Shown here piece after piece: positions 9,913 to 17,703 of a stretch of DNA of 64,000 nt (within the stretch, counting starts at the first letter, position 1; each line of letters opens with the position of its first letter). This DNA comes from Pseudomonas fluorescens (GTDB lineage: Bacteria; Pseudomonadota; Gammaproteobacteria; Pseudomonadales; Pseudomonadaceae), in contig NZ_MRST01000024.1 of NCBI RefSeq assembly GCF_001902145.1, forward strand, positions 186,001 to 250,000, in the 5' to 3' direction. The notes beneath the pieces were generated by a model. The model was not told where the DNA came from and did not search any database. It was given only the letters and a program-made list of their open reading frames with translations. The position numbers were made by a program, and so were the translations under genes.

Positions 9913-11019
9913 ATGACCACCTTGCACAGCACGCCTCGCGCCGATGGCTTCCACATGCCTGCCGAATGGGCGCCCCAGACCCAGACCTGGATGATCTGGC
10001 CCGAGCGCCCAGACAACTGGCGCCTGGGCGGCAAGCCTGCGCAGGCGGCCCATGTGGCGGTGGCCAAGGCCATCGCGCGGTTTGAGCCGGTGACCGTCGC
10101 GGTTTCCGCCGGCCAGTACGAAAACGCCCGTGCCCGGCTGGACGTACCCAATATCCGTCTGGTGGAAATGTCCAATGACGACGCCTGGGTCCGGGACACC
10201 GGCCCCACTTTCGTGATCAACGGCAGTGGTGAAGTACGGGGTGTGAACTGGGACTTCAACGCCTGGGGTGGTTTTGACGGCGGCCTGTATTCGCCGTGGA
10301 ACCGCGATTCCCAGGTGGGAGGCAAGATCCTCGAGATGGAGCGCGCACCGCGTTATCGTACTGAAGGGTTCGTGCTTGAAGGCGGTTCGATTCATGTCGA
10401 CGGCGAAGGCACCCTGATCACTACCGAAGAATGCCTGTTGAACCGCAACCGCAACCCGCACCTTGATCGTGCGGCCATTGAGACGGTGCTCAGCGATAAC
10501 CTGGCTGTGGATAAGATCATCTGGTTACCGGATGGTCTGTTCAACGACGAAACCGACGGCCATGTGGATAACTTCTGCTGCTACGTGCGCCCGGGCGAAG
10601 TGCTGTTGGCCTGGACCGATGACCCGCAAGACCCGAACTACCCACGCTGCCACGCAGCCATGGACGTGCTGCAAAGCAGCACCGATGCCCAGGGCCGCTC
10701 GTTCATCGTGCATAAAATGCCGATCCCGGGTCCGCTGTACGCCACCGAGGAAGAGTGCGCTGGGGTGGATCTGGTAGACGGCAGCCAGGAGCGTAATCCG
10801 ACCGTGCGGTTGGCCGGTTCCTACGTCAACTTCCTGATCGTCAACGGCGGCATCATCGCCCCGAGTTTCAATGACCCGTTGGACGACCAGGCCAAGCAAA
10901 TCCTGCAGAACCTGTTCCCACAGCATGAAGTGGTGATGGTGCCGGGCCGCGAATTGTTACTGGGTGGGGGCAATATCCATTGCCTGACCCAACAGCAGCC
11001 AGCCCCGCAGCGAAAGTGA
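9913..11019 (+). CDS. aguA: Agmatine deiminase
   Basis: This 368-residue enzyme hydrolyses agmatine to N-carbamoylputrescine and ammonia, the first step from agmatine to putrescine. It has the peptidyl-arginine-deiminase fold: [36 protein letters not shown], and the catalytic cysteine in [12 protein letters not shown], which falls at C357. The ATG at 9913 is preceded by GGAG; an upstream in-frame TTG at 9880 would add 11 residues and is less likely. It follows the kinase-aminotransferase fusion by 121 bases. The partner aguB is not in the window. A hairpin terminator follows at 11080. Confidence 0.96.
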   Translation: MTTLHSTPRADGFHMPAEWAPQTQTWMIWPERPDNWRLGGKPAQAAHVAVAKAIARFEPVTVAVSAGQYENARARLDVPNIRLVEMSNDDAWVRDTGPTFVINGSGEVRGVNWDFNAWGGFDGGLYSPWNRDSQVGGKILEMERAPRYRTEGFVLEGGSIHVDGEGTLITTEECLLNRNRNPHLDRAAIETVLSDNLAVDKIIWLPDGLFNDETDGHVDNFCCYVRPGEVLLAWTDDPQDPNYPRCHAAMDVLQSSTDAQGRSFIVHKMPIPGPLYATEEECAGVDLVDGSQERNPTVRLAGSYVNFLIVNGGIIAPSFNDPLDDQAKQILQNLFPQHEVVMVPGRELLLGGGNIHCLTQQQPAPQRK

Positions 11020-11079
11020 GTGCAGTTGTAACAGCGCCTTGATGGCGTGCGAGCACTGCGCCTTTGCAGTGTTCCCCGC

Positions 11080-11114
11080 AAGCCCGCGACCCAGCCCGGT
11101 CGCGGGCTTTTTCA
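11080..11114 (+). terminator. Intrinsic terminator after aguA
   Basis: A perfect 12-base stem (AAGCCCGCGACC at 11080-11091 with GGTCGCGGGCTT at 11098-11109) with a 6-base loop is followed by a run of T. It ends the aguA transcript. Confidence 0.85.
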
Positions 11115-11254
11115 TGCCTGTATGCCGGTGAACAGGGCACATTGGCATAGCTCTTGTATCGCTGTGGTTACAGTGGCCCAAGGGGAGTGACCGCGCAGTT
11201 CTGTCACAAACCTTGAGTAAGTTAGCCGCTCACGCAGCAGGAGAGAGCGCTGAA

Positions 11255-11470
11255 ATGAATGCCGATGTCCACCTGATGAACACGCGTACGTTCCACCCTT
11301 TGCGGGTCGACGGTGACGCGATCCATGCGCTGGCGCTTTGGTTGAAGGCCAACGGCTCGCGACAGGTCAGGCAATTGCCTGATTTGCGCAGCGTGATGAG
11401 TGAGCGCTACCCGGTGGGGTTGTTCACGGAGGATGAAGTGCAGGCGTTGTGCGAGTTGATGAGTAACTAA
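11255..11470 (+). CDS. Small hypothetical protein
   Basis: A 71-residue soluble protein begins MNADVHLMNTRTFHPLRVDG. The ATG at 11255 follows a GGAGAGAG ribosome binding site; a TTG at 11213 in the same frame has no good site. There is no signal peptide or membrane segment and no recognised domain. It contains several Leu/Arg-rich helices and ends with an acidic helix (FTEDEVQALCELMSN). It stands alone after the aguA terminator and before the REP region. Function unknown. Confidence 0.6.
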   Translation: MNADVHLMNTRTFHPLRVDGDAIHALALWLKANGSRQVRQLPDLRSVMSERYPVGLFTEDEVQALCELMSN

Positions 11471-11488
11471 AGAACACCTAAAACCAAC

Positions 11489-11743
11489 TGTGGGAGCTGG
11501 CTTGCCTGCGAAGGCGGTGGTTCAGTTGAAGATTCGGTGACTGGCACGCCGCTTTCGCGGGCAAGCCCTAATGCCGTTCAGTTAAGGCTTTTTGTAGGAG
11601 CGAGCTTGCTCGCGAAAAACTCACAGGCGCCGCGTTCTATCAGTAAACACGCGTTATCGTTGACGTTTTTCGCGAGCAAGCTCGCTCCTACAGAGGGCGA
11701 TATACGCTTAACTGAACGGCATTAGGGCAAGCCCGCTCCCACA
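11489..11743. repeat. REP palindrome interrupted by an inserted element
   Basis: The left arm starts TGTGGGAGCTGGCTTGCCTG at 11489 and the right arm ends CAAGCCCGCTCCCACA at 11743. Without the insert the two arms give a REP doublet of about 89 bases, the same size as the other doublets in this window. The insert and one copy of a 10-base direct repeat account for the extra length. Confidence 0.7.
11569..11724. mobile_element. MITE-like element with 18-base terminal inverted repeats and 10-base target duplication
   Basis: Perfect 18-base terminal inverted repeats, TAATGCCGTTCAGTTAAG at 11569-11586 and its complement at 11707-11724, bound a 156-base element. It is flanked on both sides by the direct repeat GGGCAAGCCC (11559-11568 and 11725-11734). 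The interior holds an inverted pair of a different REP class (TGTAGGAGCGAGCTTGCTCG). It has no coding capacity, so any transposition would need a transposase in trans. The 10-base duplication is in the range made by IS4-family transposases. Confidence 0.65.
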
Positions 11744-11787
11744 GGGATCTGCGCCAGACGCTGATTTTGTGGGCAATACATAACCAG

Positions 11788-11831
11788 TGTGGGAGCAGGC
11801 CCCCGCAATTGCAGGCAAGCCAGTTCCCACA
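11788..11831. repeat. REP-like palindrome
   Basis: An imperfect palindrome runs from TGTGGGAGCAGGCCCCCGC to GGCAAGCCAGTTCCCACA, just downstream of the TonB receptor stop on the minus strand. It may double as a transcription terminator or mRNA stabiliser for that gene. Confidence 0.55.
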
Positions 11832-11856
11832 CAAGCTTTGTTTCACATGAGGAATG

Positions 11857-13932
11857 TCAGAAGCTGTAGGTACCGGTGACCACCAGGCTTCGTGGCTCTC
11901 CCGGTTGAATCTGCGCCACACTGGTCGCCGAGGCGTAGTAGTGTTTGTCGGCGATATTGTTCAGTGCTGCCCGCACGTCCCATTCTTTCTGACGGAACCC
12001 GGCCAGCGCGTCCCAGCGGCCATAACCTGGCAGTACCACGGTGTTGAGGTTGTCGGCGTAACGATCGCCCACCAGGGTCAAACCGGTTTCCGCGTACCAA
12101 CCCATCTCCGGTTTCCAGGTGATGAACAGGCTGGCGTTGCGCTTGGCCACGTCGCTGATTCGTTTGCCCTCAAAGCCATTGTTGTCCTTCTCGACCTTGG
12201 CGTCCTGCAGGCCCACGCCGCCGCGCACATACCAGTTGTCGACGATCTTGCCGGTGGCGGTCAGCTCCACGCCGCGTGAGCGTTGCTCGCCGGTGAGCAG
12301 GGTAATGGTGCGGTCCAGCGGGTCGCTGGTGCGGCGGTTGTAGAGTTCCAGCTCGTACACAGCCAGGGTGGTGCTCAGGCGCTCATCGAACCAGTCGCTC
12401 TTCACGCCGATTTCCTTTTGCTTGGTCAGCTCAGGGCTCAGGTCATTGACGTTGCCGGCGGCGTTCGGCGTGATGCCGATCAGGCCGCCGCCGGCTGGTG
12501 TGAAGGTCTTGCTCCACGAGGCATAGAACGAGTGATGCTCCAGGGGCGTCCACACCAGGCCGACGCGCGGGCTGGTGCTGTGGCTCTTCACGTTCTGTTG
12601 GATGTCGAGCAGCTTGTTGGTGGTGTCCACTTCGAAGCGGTCGTAACGCAGCCCGCCCAGCAGTTGCCACTGGTCATTCAGGCGCAGTTGGTCCTGCACG
12701 TACAGGGCGCGGCTTTCGACTTCGGTGTGGTTGTTGCTCGACAGTCTCATGCTCCCGGTGTGGCTCAGGCGGCGATTGGGTTGGTTGAGGTCTAGGCTCG
12801 GCACCGTCTTGCCATCCCGAGCGGAGTACAGCTTCGGATCACGGCGCTGGCTGCCCAGCTCAATACCGGTGAGCAGGCGGTGTTCCAGGCCAAAGGTGTC
12901 GAAACCGCCTTCCAGCTCCAGGTTGTTGAACACATTGCGGGTGGTCAGGTCCTGCTGCCAGTGTTGGCGGCTGACGGTGTTGGTTTTCGGGTCATAGCCG
13001 GTCTGGTAGGTATTGTCGAAATCACTGTCGAGCTTGAACACGCCGAGGGTGTGGCGCAGTTGCCAGTCGGCGTTGAGCTCGTAGGCGAGTCTGGAACGCA
13101 GGGACTGGGACTTATCGTCGATGTAATCGCCGTGATCAAAGTAAGTGGTGCTGCGGCTCACATCCGCCGGGCGCCCGTTGACGCCAGGGATGCCACGGTC
13201 TGGGGTGCGGTTGTAGCGGCTGTATTCGTATTGCACCAGCCAGTTCAGCTCGGGAGTGAGCTGCCAGCTCATCGACGGCGCGAACAACTGGCGGTTGCCG
13301 CTCACGCCATCGCGGAAACTGTTGTTGTCCTGGTTGCCCATGTTCAGGCGCAGGCTGATGTTATCGGTGGGGTCGGTACTCAGGTCGGCATACAGGCTGC
13401 GCAAATCGTTGCTGCCGCCTTGGGCTTCGATGCTCGACTTTTGCCCTGGGGTGGGCAGTTTGCTCACCCGGTTGACGATCCCACCCTGGCCGCCTCGCCC
13501 GTAAAGCACGGCGGCCGGTCCCTTGAGTACTTCGATACGCTCGATGTTATGCAGATCACGTACGTACTGGCTGTCGTCGCGAATGCCATCCAGATAGAAG
13601 TCATTGCTGGCGTCGAAACCGCGTATGCGCAGGCTGTCGAAGCGTGTATCGGCGCCGCTGCTGACGTTGGGGATACCGCTCAACGCCTGGCCCAGGTCGT
13701 TGGTGCCATAGGAACGCAGGCTTTCGGTTTTGACTGAGTCGATCGCCTGGGGCACGTAGCGAACAGCCGTCGCGGTGCGTGTGGCGGTGCTGGTCTCCTT
13801 GACCCGTGGGTCGTCTTCGTCTGCTTCGGCATTGATCGAGGTCTCGGGCAATACCGTAGTCGCACAGGCAAAACCGGCAGACAGCAGCATGGAGAGCCCA
13901 AGGGCGATGGGCGTCAGGCAAGGGGTGGGCAT
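11857..13932 (-). CDS. TonB-dependent siderophore receptor
   Basis: This is a 691-residue outer-membrane receptor. It has a signal peptide (about 1-24), a plug domain at about 55-160 (PQAIDSVKTESLR, IPNVSSGADTRFDSLRIRGF, IERIEVLKGPAAVLYGRGGQGGIVN) and a 22-strand barrel ending in the typical terminal aromatic residue (LVVTGTYSF). The region DPLDRTITLLTGEQRSRGVE and the overall form resemble catecholate receptors of the Fiu/PiuA group. No FecR/sigma factor signalling extension or neighbouring regulator is seen. A Fur-box-like site lies about 40 bases upstream. The siderophore is not determinable from sequence. Confidence 0.9.
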   Translation of the reverse strand: MPTPCLTPIALGLSMLLSAGFACATTVLPETSINAEADEDDPRVKETSTATRTATAVRYVPQAIDSVKTESLRSYGTNDLGQALSGIPNVSSGADTRFDSLRIRGFDASNDFYLDGIRDDSQYVRDLHNIERIEVLKGPAAVLYGRGGQGGIVNRVSKLPTPGQKSSIEAQGGSNDLRSLYADLSTDPTDNISLRLNMGNQDNNSFRDGVSGNRQLFAPSMSWQLTPELNWLVQYEYSRYNRTPDRGIPGVNGRPADVSRSTTYFDHGDYIDDKSQSLRSRLAYELNADWQLRHTLGVFKLDSDFDNTYQTGYDPKTNTVSRQHWQQDLTTRNVFNNLELEGGFDTFGLEHRLLTGIELGSQRRDPKLYSARDGKTVPSLDLNQPNRRLSHTGSMRLSSNNHTEVESRALYVQDQLRLNDQWQLLGGLRYDRFEVDTTNKLLDIQQNVKSHSTSPRVGLVWTPLEHHSFYASWSKTFTPAGGGLIGITPNAAGNVNDLSPELTKQKEIGVKSDWFDERLSTTLAVYELELYNRRTSDPLDRTITLLTGEQRSRGVELTATGKIVDNWYVRGGVGLQDAKVEKDNNGFEGKRISDVAKRNASLFITWKPEMGWYAETGLTLVGDRYADNLNTVVLPGYGRWDALAGFRQKEWDVRAALNNIADKHYYASATSVAQIQPGEPRSLVVTGTYSF

Positions 13933-13973
13933 GGGGGTTATCCAACAGATTGGGCAGGAAAATTTGCGCGAAT

Positions 13974-13992
13974 GGTAATGCTTTGCATTTGC
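13974..13992 (-). promoter_or_regulatory. Candidate Fur box
   Basis: The 19 bases GGTAATGCTTTGCATTTGC match the Fur consensus GATAATGATAATCATTATC at 12 of 19 positions and contain the inverted repeat AATGC-TTT-GCATT. It sits 42 bases upstream of the TonB receptor start codon, where iron repression is expected. Confidence 0.45.
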
Positions 13993-14141
13993 GCGTGTTA
14001 GCTATTCCCTGTCGTGTCCGCTGTCAGATTTGTTACTTTATGTGTTTTCTACGGGTGACATAGGTCATTCAATCGTTTTCAGCGTAGTGCTTTAGCTCGC
14101 CCCTTAGACGAATATCGCCTAAATACAGACGATTCACGAAA

Positions 14142-14171
14142 TTGACACATAGTTCAACGCCCGCATAGGAT
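14142..14171 (+). promoter_or_regulatory. Sigma70 promoter of the porin transcript
   Basis: A consensus -35 box TTGACA (14142-14147) and a -10 box TAGGAT (14166-14171) are separated by 18 bases. The start of transcription would be near 14178, only about 45 bases before a strong hairpin terminator. Confidence 0.55.
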
Positions 14172-14220
14172 TGCGTCCAACGCCTGTGGCTAACCACCAT
14201 GACTAAATCCAATAAAAAAA

Positions 14221-14258
14221 GGCCCGCGGCAGTTCAGTCGTCCGCGGGCCTTCTTTTT
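14221..14258 (+). terminator. Leader hairpin terminator upstream of the porin gene
   Basis: A 9-base GC-only stem GGCCCGCGG / CCGCGGGCC (14221-14229 and 14242-14250) is followed by TTCTTTTT. No gene ends before it, so it lies in the porin 5' leader. It may be an attenuator or the end of a short leader RNA. Confidence 0.7.
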
Positions 14259-14339
14259 GCTGGCAAGGTCGACACCAGAAAAGCAACAGGAGCCTGGTGT
14301 CACAGCGCGTACTCAACCCGTAATAAGGAATATAAGAAA

Positions 14340-15626
14340 ATGTTGAAGCAACGGATGAGTCTGATCGCTCTGGGGATTTTGAGCGCATCGACAGCAATGG
14401 CAAACGACCAGGAGCAATCCAAGGGTTTCGTTGAAGACAGCCACCTGAACATCGCAGCACGTAACGCCTACATCAGCCGTGACTACAAAAACGGCAAGCA
14501 GGACAAAGCTGAATGGGGCCAAGGCTTCATCGGCAAGTTCGAGTCCGGCTTCACCCAAGGCACCGTCGGTGTGGGTGTGGATGTGATTGGCCAATACGCT
14601 ATCCGTCTGGACGGTGGTAAAGGTCGCAGCGGTGCTGGCGGTATCGACTTCTTCAAGCAAGGTGACAGCGGCGAAGCCGCCAACGACCTGGCCAAAGGCG
14701 GCGCAGCCGTCAAGGCGCGTATCTCCAACACCGTGATCAAGTACGGTCAGCAGATGCCGGCCGTGCCGGTCCTGCAATACGACAACTCGCGCCTGCTGTC
14801 GGAAACCTACGAGGGCACCTCGATCGTTTCCAAAGAGATCGCCGGCCTGCAACTGGATGCCGGTCACTTCACCAAGGAAGCTCGCAAGAGCGCCGAGGGC
14901 AGCGACAGCGGCCGCTTGAAGAGCATCAACTACATCGGTGGTAGCTACAAATTCACCGAAAGCCTATCGGCCGCGCTGTACGCCTCCGACATGCAGGACG
15001 TGCTGAAGAAGCAATACGTCAACGTCAACTACGTGCTGGCCCTGCCAGAACAACAGTCGCTGACGTTTGACTTCAACGGCTACAAGACCAAGCTGGACCG
15101 CAGCTTCGCCCTGGAAAACCAAGGTGATGCGGACGCTCGCGACAACAAGATCTGGAGCCTGGGCGCTACCTGGGCCGTGGGCGCGCACAGCTTCACCATC
15201 GCTCACCAGCGCAGCACCGGTGACACCGGCTACCTGTACGGTGGCTACCGCAACGCTGGCGGCATTGGCGACGGCGGCAATACCATCCTGCTGGCGAACT
15301 CCTACTGGTCCGACTTCAACGGCAAGGACGAGCGCTCCTGGCAAGCAGGTTATGGCATCGACTTCGCCACCTTCGGCGTACCGGGCCTGACCTACAACAT
15401 TGCCTACGTGCGCGGCACCAACATCGACGACGGCACTGGCCGTGGCGATGGCACCGAGCGTGAAATCTGGAACCAGTTCAAGTACGTGGTACAGAGCGGC
15501 CCAGCCAAAGACCTGAGCCTGCGTGCCCGTGCCTCGTGGTTGCGCGTTTCCAACAACGCCAGCAACTACAACGTAGGCGGTAACGAAATCCGTCTGTTCG
15601 CCGACTACCCGATCAACGTTTTCTAA
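14340..15626 (+). CDS. OprD-family outer-membrane porin
   Basis: This is a 428-residue porin with a signal peptide (MLKQRMSLIALGILSASTAMA, cleaved about residue 21). The OprD family pattern is clear: FVEDSHLNIAARNAYISRDY at the mature N-terminus, GFTQGTVGVGVDVIGQYAIRLDGG, VKARISNTVIKYGQQMP, and a C-terminus ending in Phe (IRLFADYPINVF). It forms an 18-strand channel for small solutes, often amino acids or organic acids. Which OprD paralogue it is (it may be OprE-like) cannot be settled. The same frame stays open upstream to an ATG at 14199, but that extension runs through the terminator hairpin, and the ATG at 14340 starts a proper signal peptide. A bidirectional terminator follows. Confidence 0.9.
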   Translation: MLKQRMSLIALGILSASTAMANDQEQSKGFVEDSHLNIAARNAYISRDYKNGKQDKAEWGQGFIGKFESGFTQGTVGVGVDVIGQYAIRLDGGKGRSGAGGIDFFKQGDSGEAANDLAKGGAAVKARISNTVIKYGQQMPAVPVLQYDNSRLLSETYEGTSIVSKEIAGLQLDAGHFTKEARKSAEGSDSGRLKSINYIGGSYKFTESLSAALYASDMQDVLKKQYVNVNYVLALPEQQSLTFDFNGYKTKLDRSFALENQGDADARDNKIWSLGATWAVGAHSFTIAHQRSTGDTGYLYGGYRNAGGIGDGGNTILLANSYWSDFNGKDERSWQAGYGIDFATFGVPGLTYNIAYVRGTNIDDGTGRGDGTEREIWNQFKYVVQSGPAKDLSLRARASWLRVSNNASNYNVGGNEIRLFADYPINVF

Positions 15627-15656
15627 TTGATCGAATGTCGTGCCTGATGCCAGGCG

Positions 15657-15690
15657 ATAAAAAACCCCGACTGGTTCGGGGTTTTTTATT
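15657..15690. terminator. Bidirectional terminator between porin and M48 protease genes
   Basis: The hairpin AACCCCGA-CTGGT-TCGGGGTT has runs of A on the left and T on the right, so it works in both directions for two converging genes. Confidence 0.85.
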
Positions 15691-15709
15691 GTCCGCTCGC
15701 GGGGGGGGG

Positions 15710-17287
15710 TCAGGCTTTGACCGGTGCGAGCTTTTTGCAGTTCTCTTTGCGCGTCGGGTACTGCTCGCATTTGCGCAGCACGCTTTGCACCTGCTGCGCA
15801 TTCTGCAGTTGCTGGTTGGCCAACAGCTTCTCGGTAATAAACAGTTCTTCCGAGCCCAGGTTGCGTTCTGCCTTGTCGATCATCGCTAGTGCCGATTGCC
15901 CGTCACCGCGTTTGAGGTGGTAGCTGATCATCAAGTCATAGGTGGAAGGCCCTGCCAGGGACCAGTCCTTGATCGCCTGCAACTCTTTCACCGCTTCGCT
16001 GTTTTTGCCCTGGGCCAGGCGCACGGTATAGGCGGTGCGCCGAATGCTCGGCTGGTCTTTTACCGGCGAGGCCAGGGCCTTGCGGATGAAACTGTCAGCA
16101 TCCGGCACCTTGTTTTTCTCCAGGGCATCAATCGCGAAGTACGCGTCTTTATAGCCCTGCAAAGCCTTCGCCACCTGGGGCGTATTCTTCATTTTCGACC
16201 AGCTTTGCGGGTTGACCCGGGCGCGGCGTTCCTGGCGGTATTCGCGTTGCAAGTACTGGCGCAGCTCGGTGTCGCGGTCCATGGCCGACATATGTGAGCG
16301 GTTGAAGTATTGGCTGGTCGCGGTGATGCCGGTGGTCAAGCCATCCTTGACCAGCACGTCCAGCTCTTTGGTGAACTGGTTGAGATTGAACTGCTGCAGC
16401 GAATCCTGCATGGCATTCTTGCGCGCCGTGAGGAACCCCGTGAGCAAGGGCTTCTGCTTGCCCTGGAAGTCGTTGAGGCGCTCCAGGCTATGGGTGGCAG
16501 CTCGCGGCGCGTAGCCGGCGCGGATCATCAAGTCGGTGCCCAGCAAGTCGGCCTGGTCTTCCTGGCTGCGGCCCCAGGCGGTGCTCCATACCTGATCGGA
16601 AAAGGTATTGGCCAGGGCGGTGTACAGGACGGTGTTACCGATGGTCTTTTGTGTGCCGGCCGGGTCTTTACTGAACAGCTTCATGGTTCCGCTGCTGCGG
16701 TCCACGCCGGTGTCGGCCGCCATAGTGGCCAAGGCAACGGTGGAGGCCACCGTCGTGAACATCTCTTTTTGCTGTTGGAAAGCGGCCATGCGGTCATGGT
16801 GATGCAGCAATACGTGGCTCATTTCATGGCCCAGCATCGCGGCGATTTCATCTTCACTGGCGACGTTGTCCAGCATGCCCAGCGGCACGAACAGGTTGCC
16901 GTAGGGGTCTGCCGACGGCCCGAACCCATAGCTGTCGGTGATCTTCACCTGCAGCAGCGGCAACTCCCCCGGCCAGCCCTTGGACAAGCGCGTGACGATA
17001 CCCTGCAAGTAGCCTTGCAGCATCGGGATATCCACCAGGTTCTGCTGGCGCGCTTCAGCGGCCGGTACCGCATGCCCGTCGTAGCTCAAACGCTGCTGGC
17101 TCTGGCGCTGTGGATCAAGCTTGTAATACTGGCGTACGTCGCTGTTATCCACGTAATGGCCCTGAACCCGGGACTGGGTCGAGGGCCCCACCAGGTTCAT
17201 AAACGCCTGGTCTGCGCCTTTCAAGGTGGCGCAACCACTGAGCACCGAACTGGCCAACAGGCTGGCTGCTACTAGATATCCCTTCAC
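15710..17287 (-). CDS. M48-family metalloprotease lipoprotein
   Basis: This 525-residue protein starts at a GTG (17287) behind AAAGGAG. The lipobox SSVLSGC makes it a membrane-anchored periplasmic lipoprotein. The M48 domain at about 100-260 shows the zinc motif LGHEMSHVLLHHHDR and a downstream ligand region (SQEDQADLLGTDLM). The C-terminal half is helical and repeat-like, as in BepA/YfgC-type proteases that degrade or assist misfolded outer-membrane proteins. It is the last gene of a CHASE2/small protein/M48 operon, 13 bases after the preceding stop. Substrates are unknown. Confidence 0.88.
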   Translation of the reverse strand: MKGYLVAASLLASSVLSGCATLKGADQAFMNLVGPSTQSRVQGHYVDNSDVRQYYKLDPQRQSQQRLSYDGHAVPAAEARQQNLVDIPMLQGYLQGIVTRLSKGWPGELPLLQVKITDSYGFGPSADPYGNLFVPLGMLDNVASEDEIAAMLGHEMSHVLLHHHDRMAAFQQQKEMFTTVASTVALATMAADTGVDRSSGTMKLFSKDPAGTQKTIGNTVLYTALANTFSDQVWSTAWGRSQEDQADLLGTDLMIRAGYAPRAATHSLERLNDFQGKQKPLLTGFLTARKNAMQDSLQQFNLNQFTKELDVLVKDGLTTGITATSQYFNRSHMSAMDRDTELRQYLQREYRQERRARVNPQSWSKMKNTPQVAKALQGYKDAYFAIDALEKNKVPDADSFIRKALASPVKDQPSIRRTAYTVRLAQGKNSEAVKELQAIKDWSLAGPSTYDLMISYHLKRGDGQSALAMIDKAERNLGSEELFITEKLLANQQLQNAQQVQSVLRKCEQYPTRKENCKKLAPVKA

Positions 17288-17300
17288 CGCAACGCTCCTT

Positions 17301-17666
17301 TTATTGATTGCAGCCGGCACCAAAACCGATGGTGGAGTTGTTGCGGCTGTCCTTGGCCTGGCTTTTGGTCAGGCCCTGGCAGGGCAGGTCCACGACGTTC
17401 AGCGGGGGCTCGATGCGCAAATCCATGGTGTCCAGCCACACCTTCTGGCCTGCCAGTTCCACCTGCACCAGGTCCAGCGCCTGGTTGTACTGCAACACCG
17501 GCAGGGGCTGGGTGGGCGCGTCTTTTTTCGCCAGCTCACGTTGTTGCTTGCCCTGCTCGTCCAGCACTGTCACCGGGTCGGCGAGGAACGCCTTGATACT
17601 GTGGGTTTCTGCCCAGGCGCCCTGGGTGAAGAGGGCGGCGAGCAAGACGATGAGGTTTCTGTTCAT
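17301..17666 (-). CDS. Small periplasmic hypothetical protein
   Basis: A 121-residue protein with a clear signal peptide (MNRNLIVLLAALFTQGAWA). The mature part begins ETHSIKAFLADPVTVLDEQG and contains two cysteines (VVDLPCQGL and GAGCNQ at the very end) that could form a disulfide. No domain is recognised. It sits between the CHASE2 protein (37 bases upstream) and the M48 lipoprotein (13 bases downstream), so it is probably a partner or accessory factor of that envelope operon. Confidence 0.75.
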   Translation of the reverse strand: MNRNLIVLLAALFTQGAWAETHSIKAFLADPVTVLDEQGKQQRELAKKDAPTQPLPVLQYNQALDLVQVELAGQKVWLDTMDLRIEPPLNVVDLPCQGLTKSQAKDSRNNSTIGFGAGCNQ

Positions 17667-17703
17667 CCTTGGTTTCCTTGAGTCAGATAGCAGAGCGGTG
17701 CAC

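Larger units (their letters stand above)
11471..11856. other. Intergenic region filled with REP elements
   Basis: These 386 bases between two converging genes hold a REP palindrome (11489-11743) interrupted by a 156-base inverted-repeat element, and a second REP-like palindrome at 11788-11831 that could also act as a terminator for the TonB receptor gene. No credible coding sequence is seen. Confidence 0.7.

Noticed and set aside
11489..11831. CRISPR-like array
   Set aside because: The repeats are inverted REP units of unequal spacing, with no regular spacers and no cas genes.
14199..14339. In-frame N-terminal extension of the porin
   Set aside because: It reads through the terminator hairpin and would place 47 residues before a good signal peptide.
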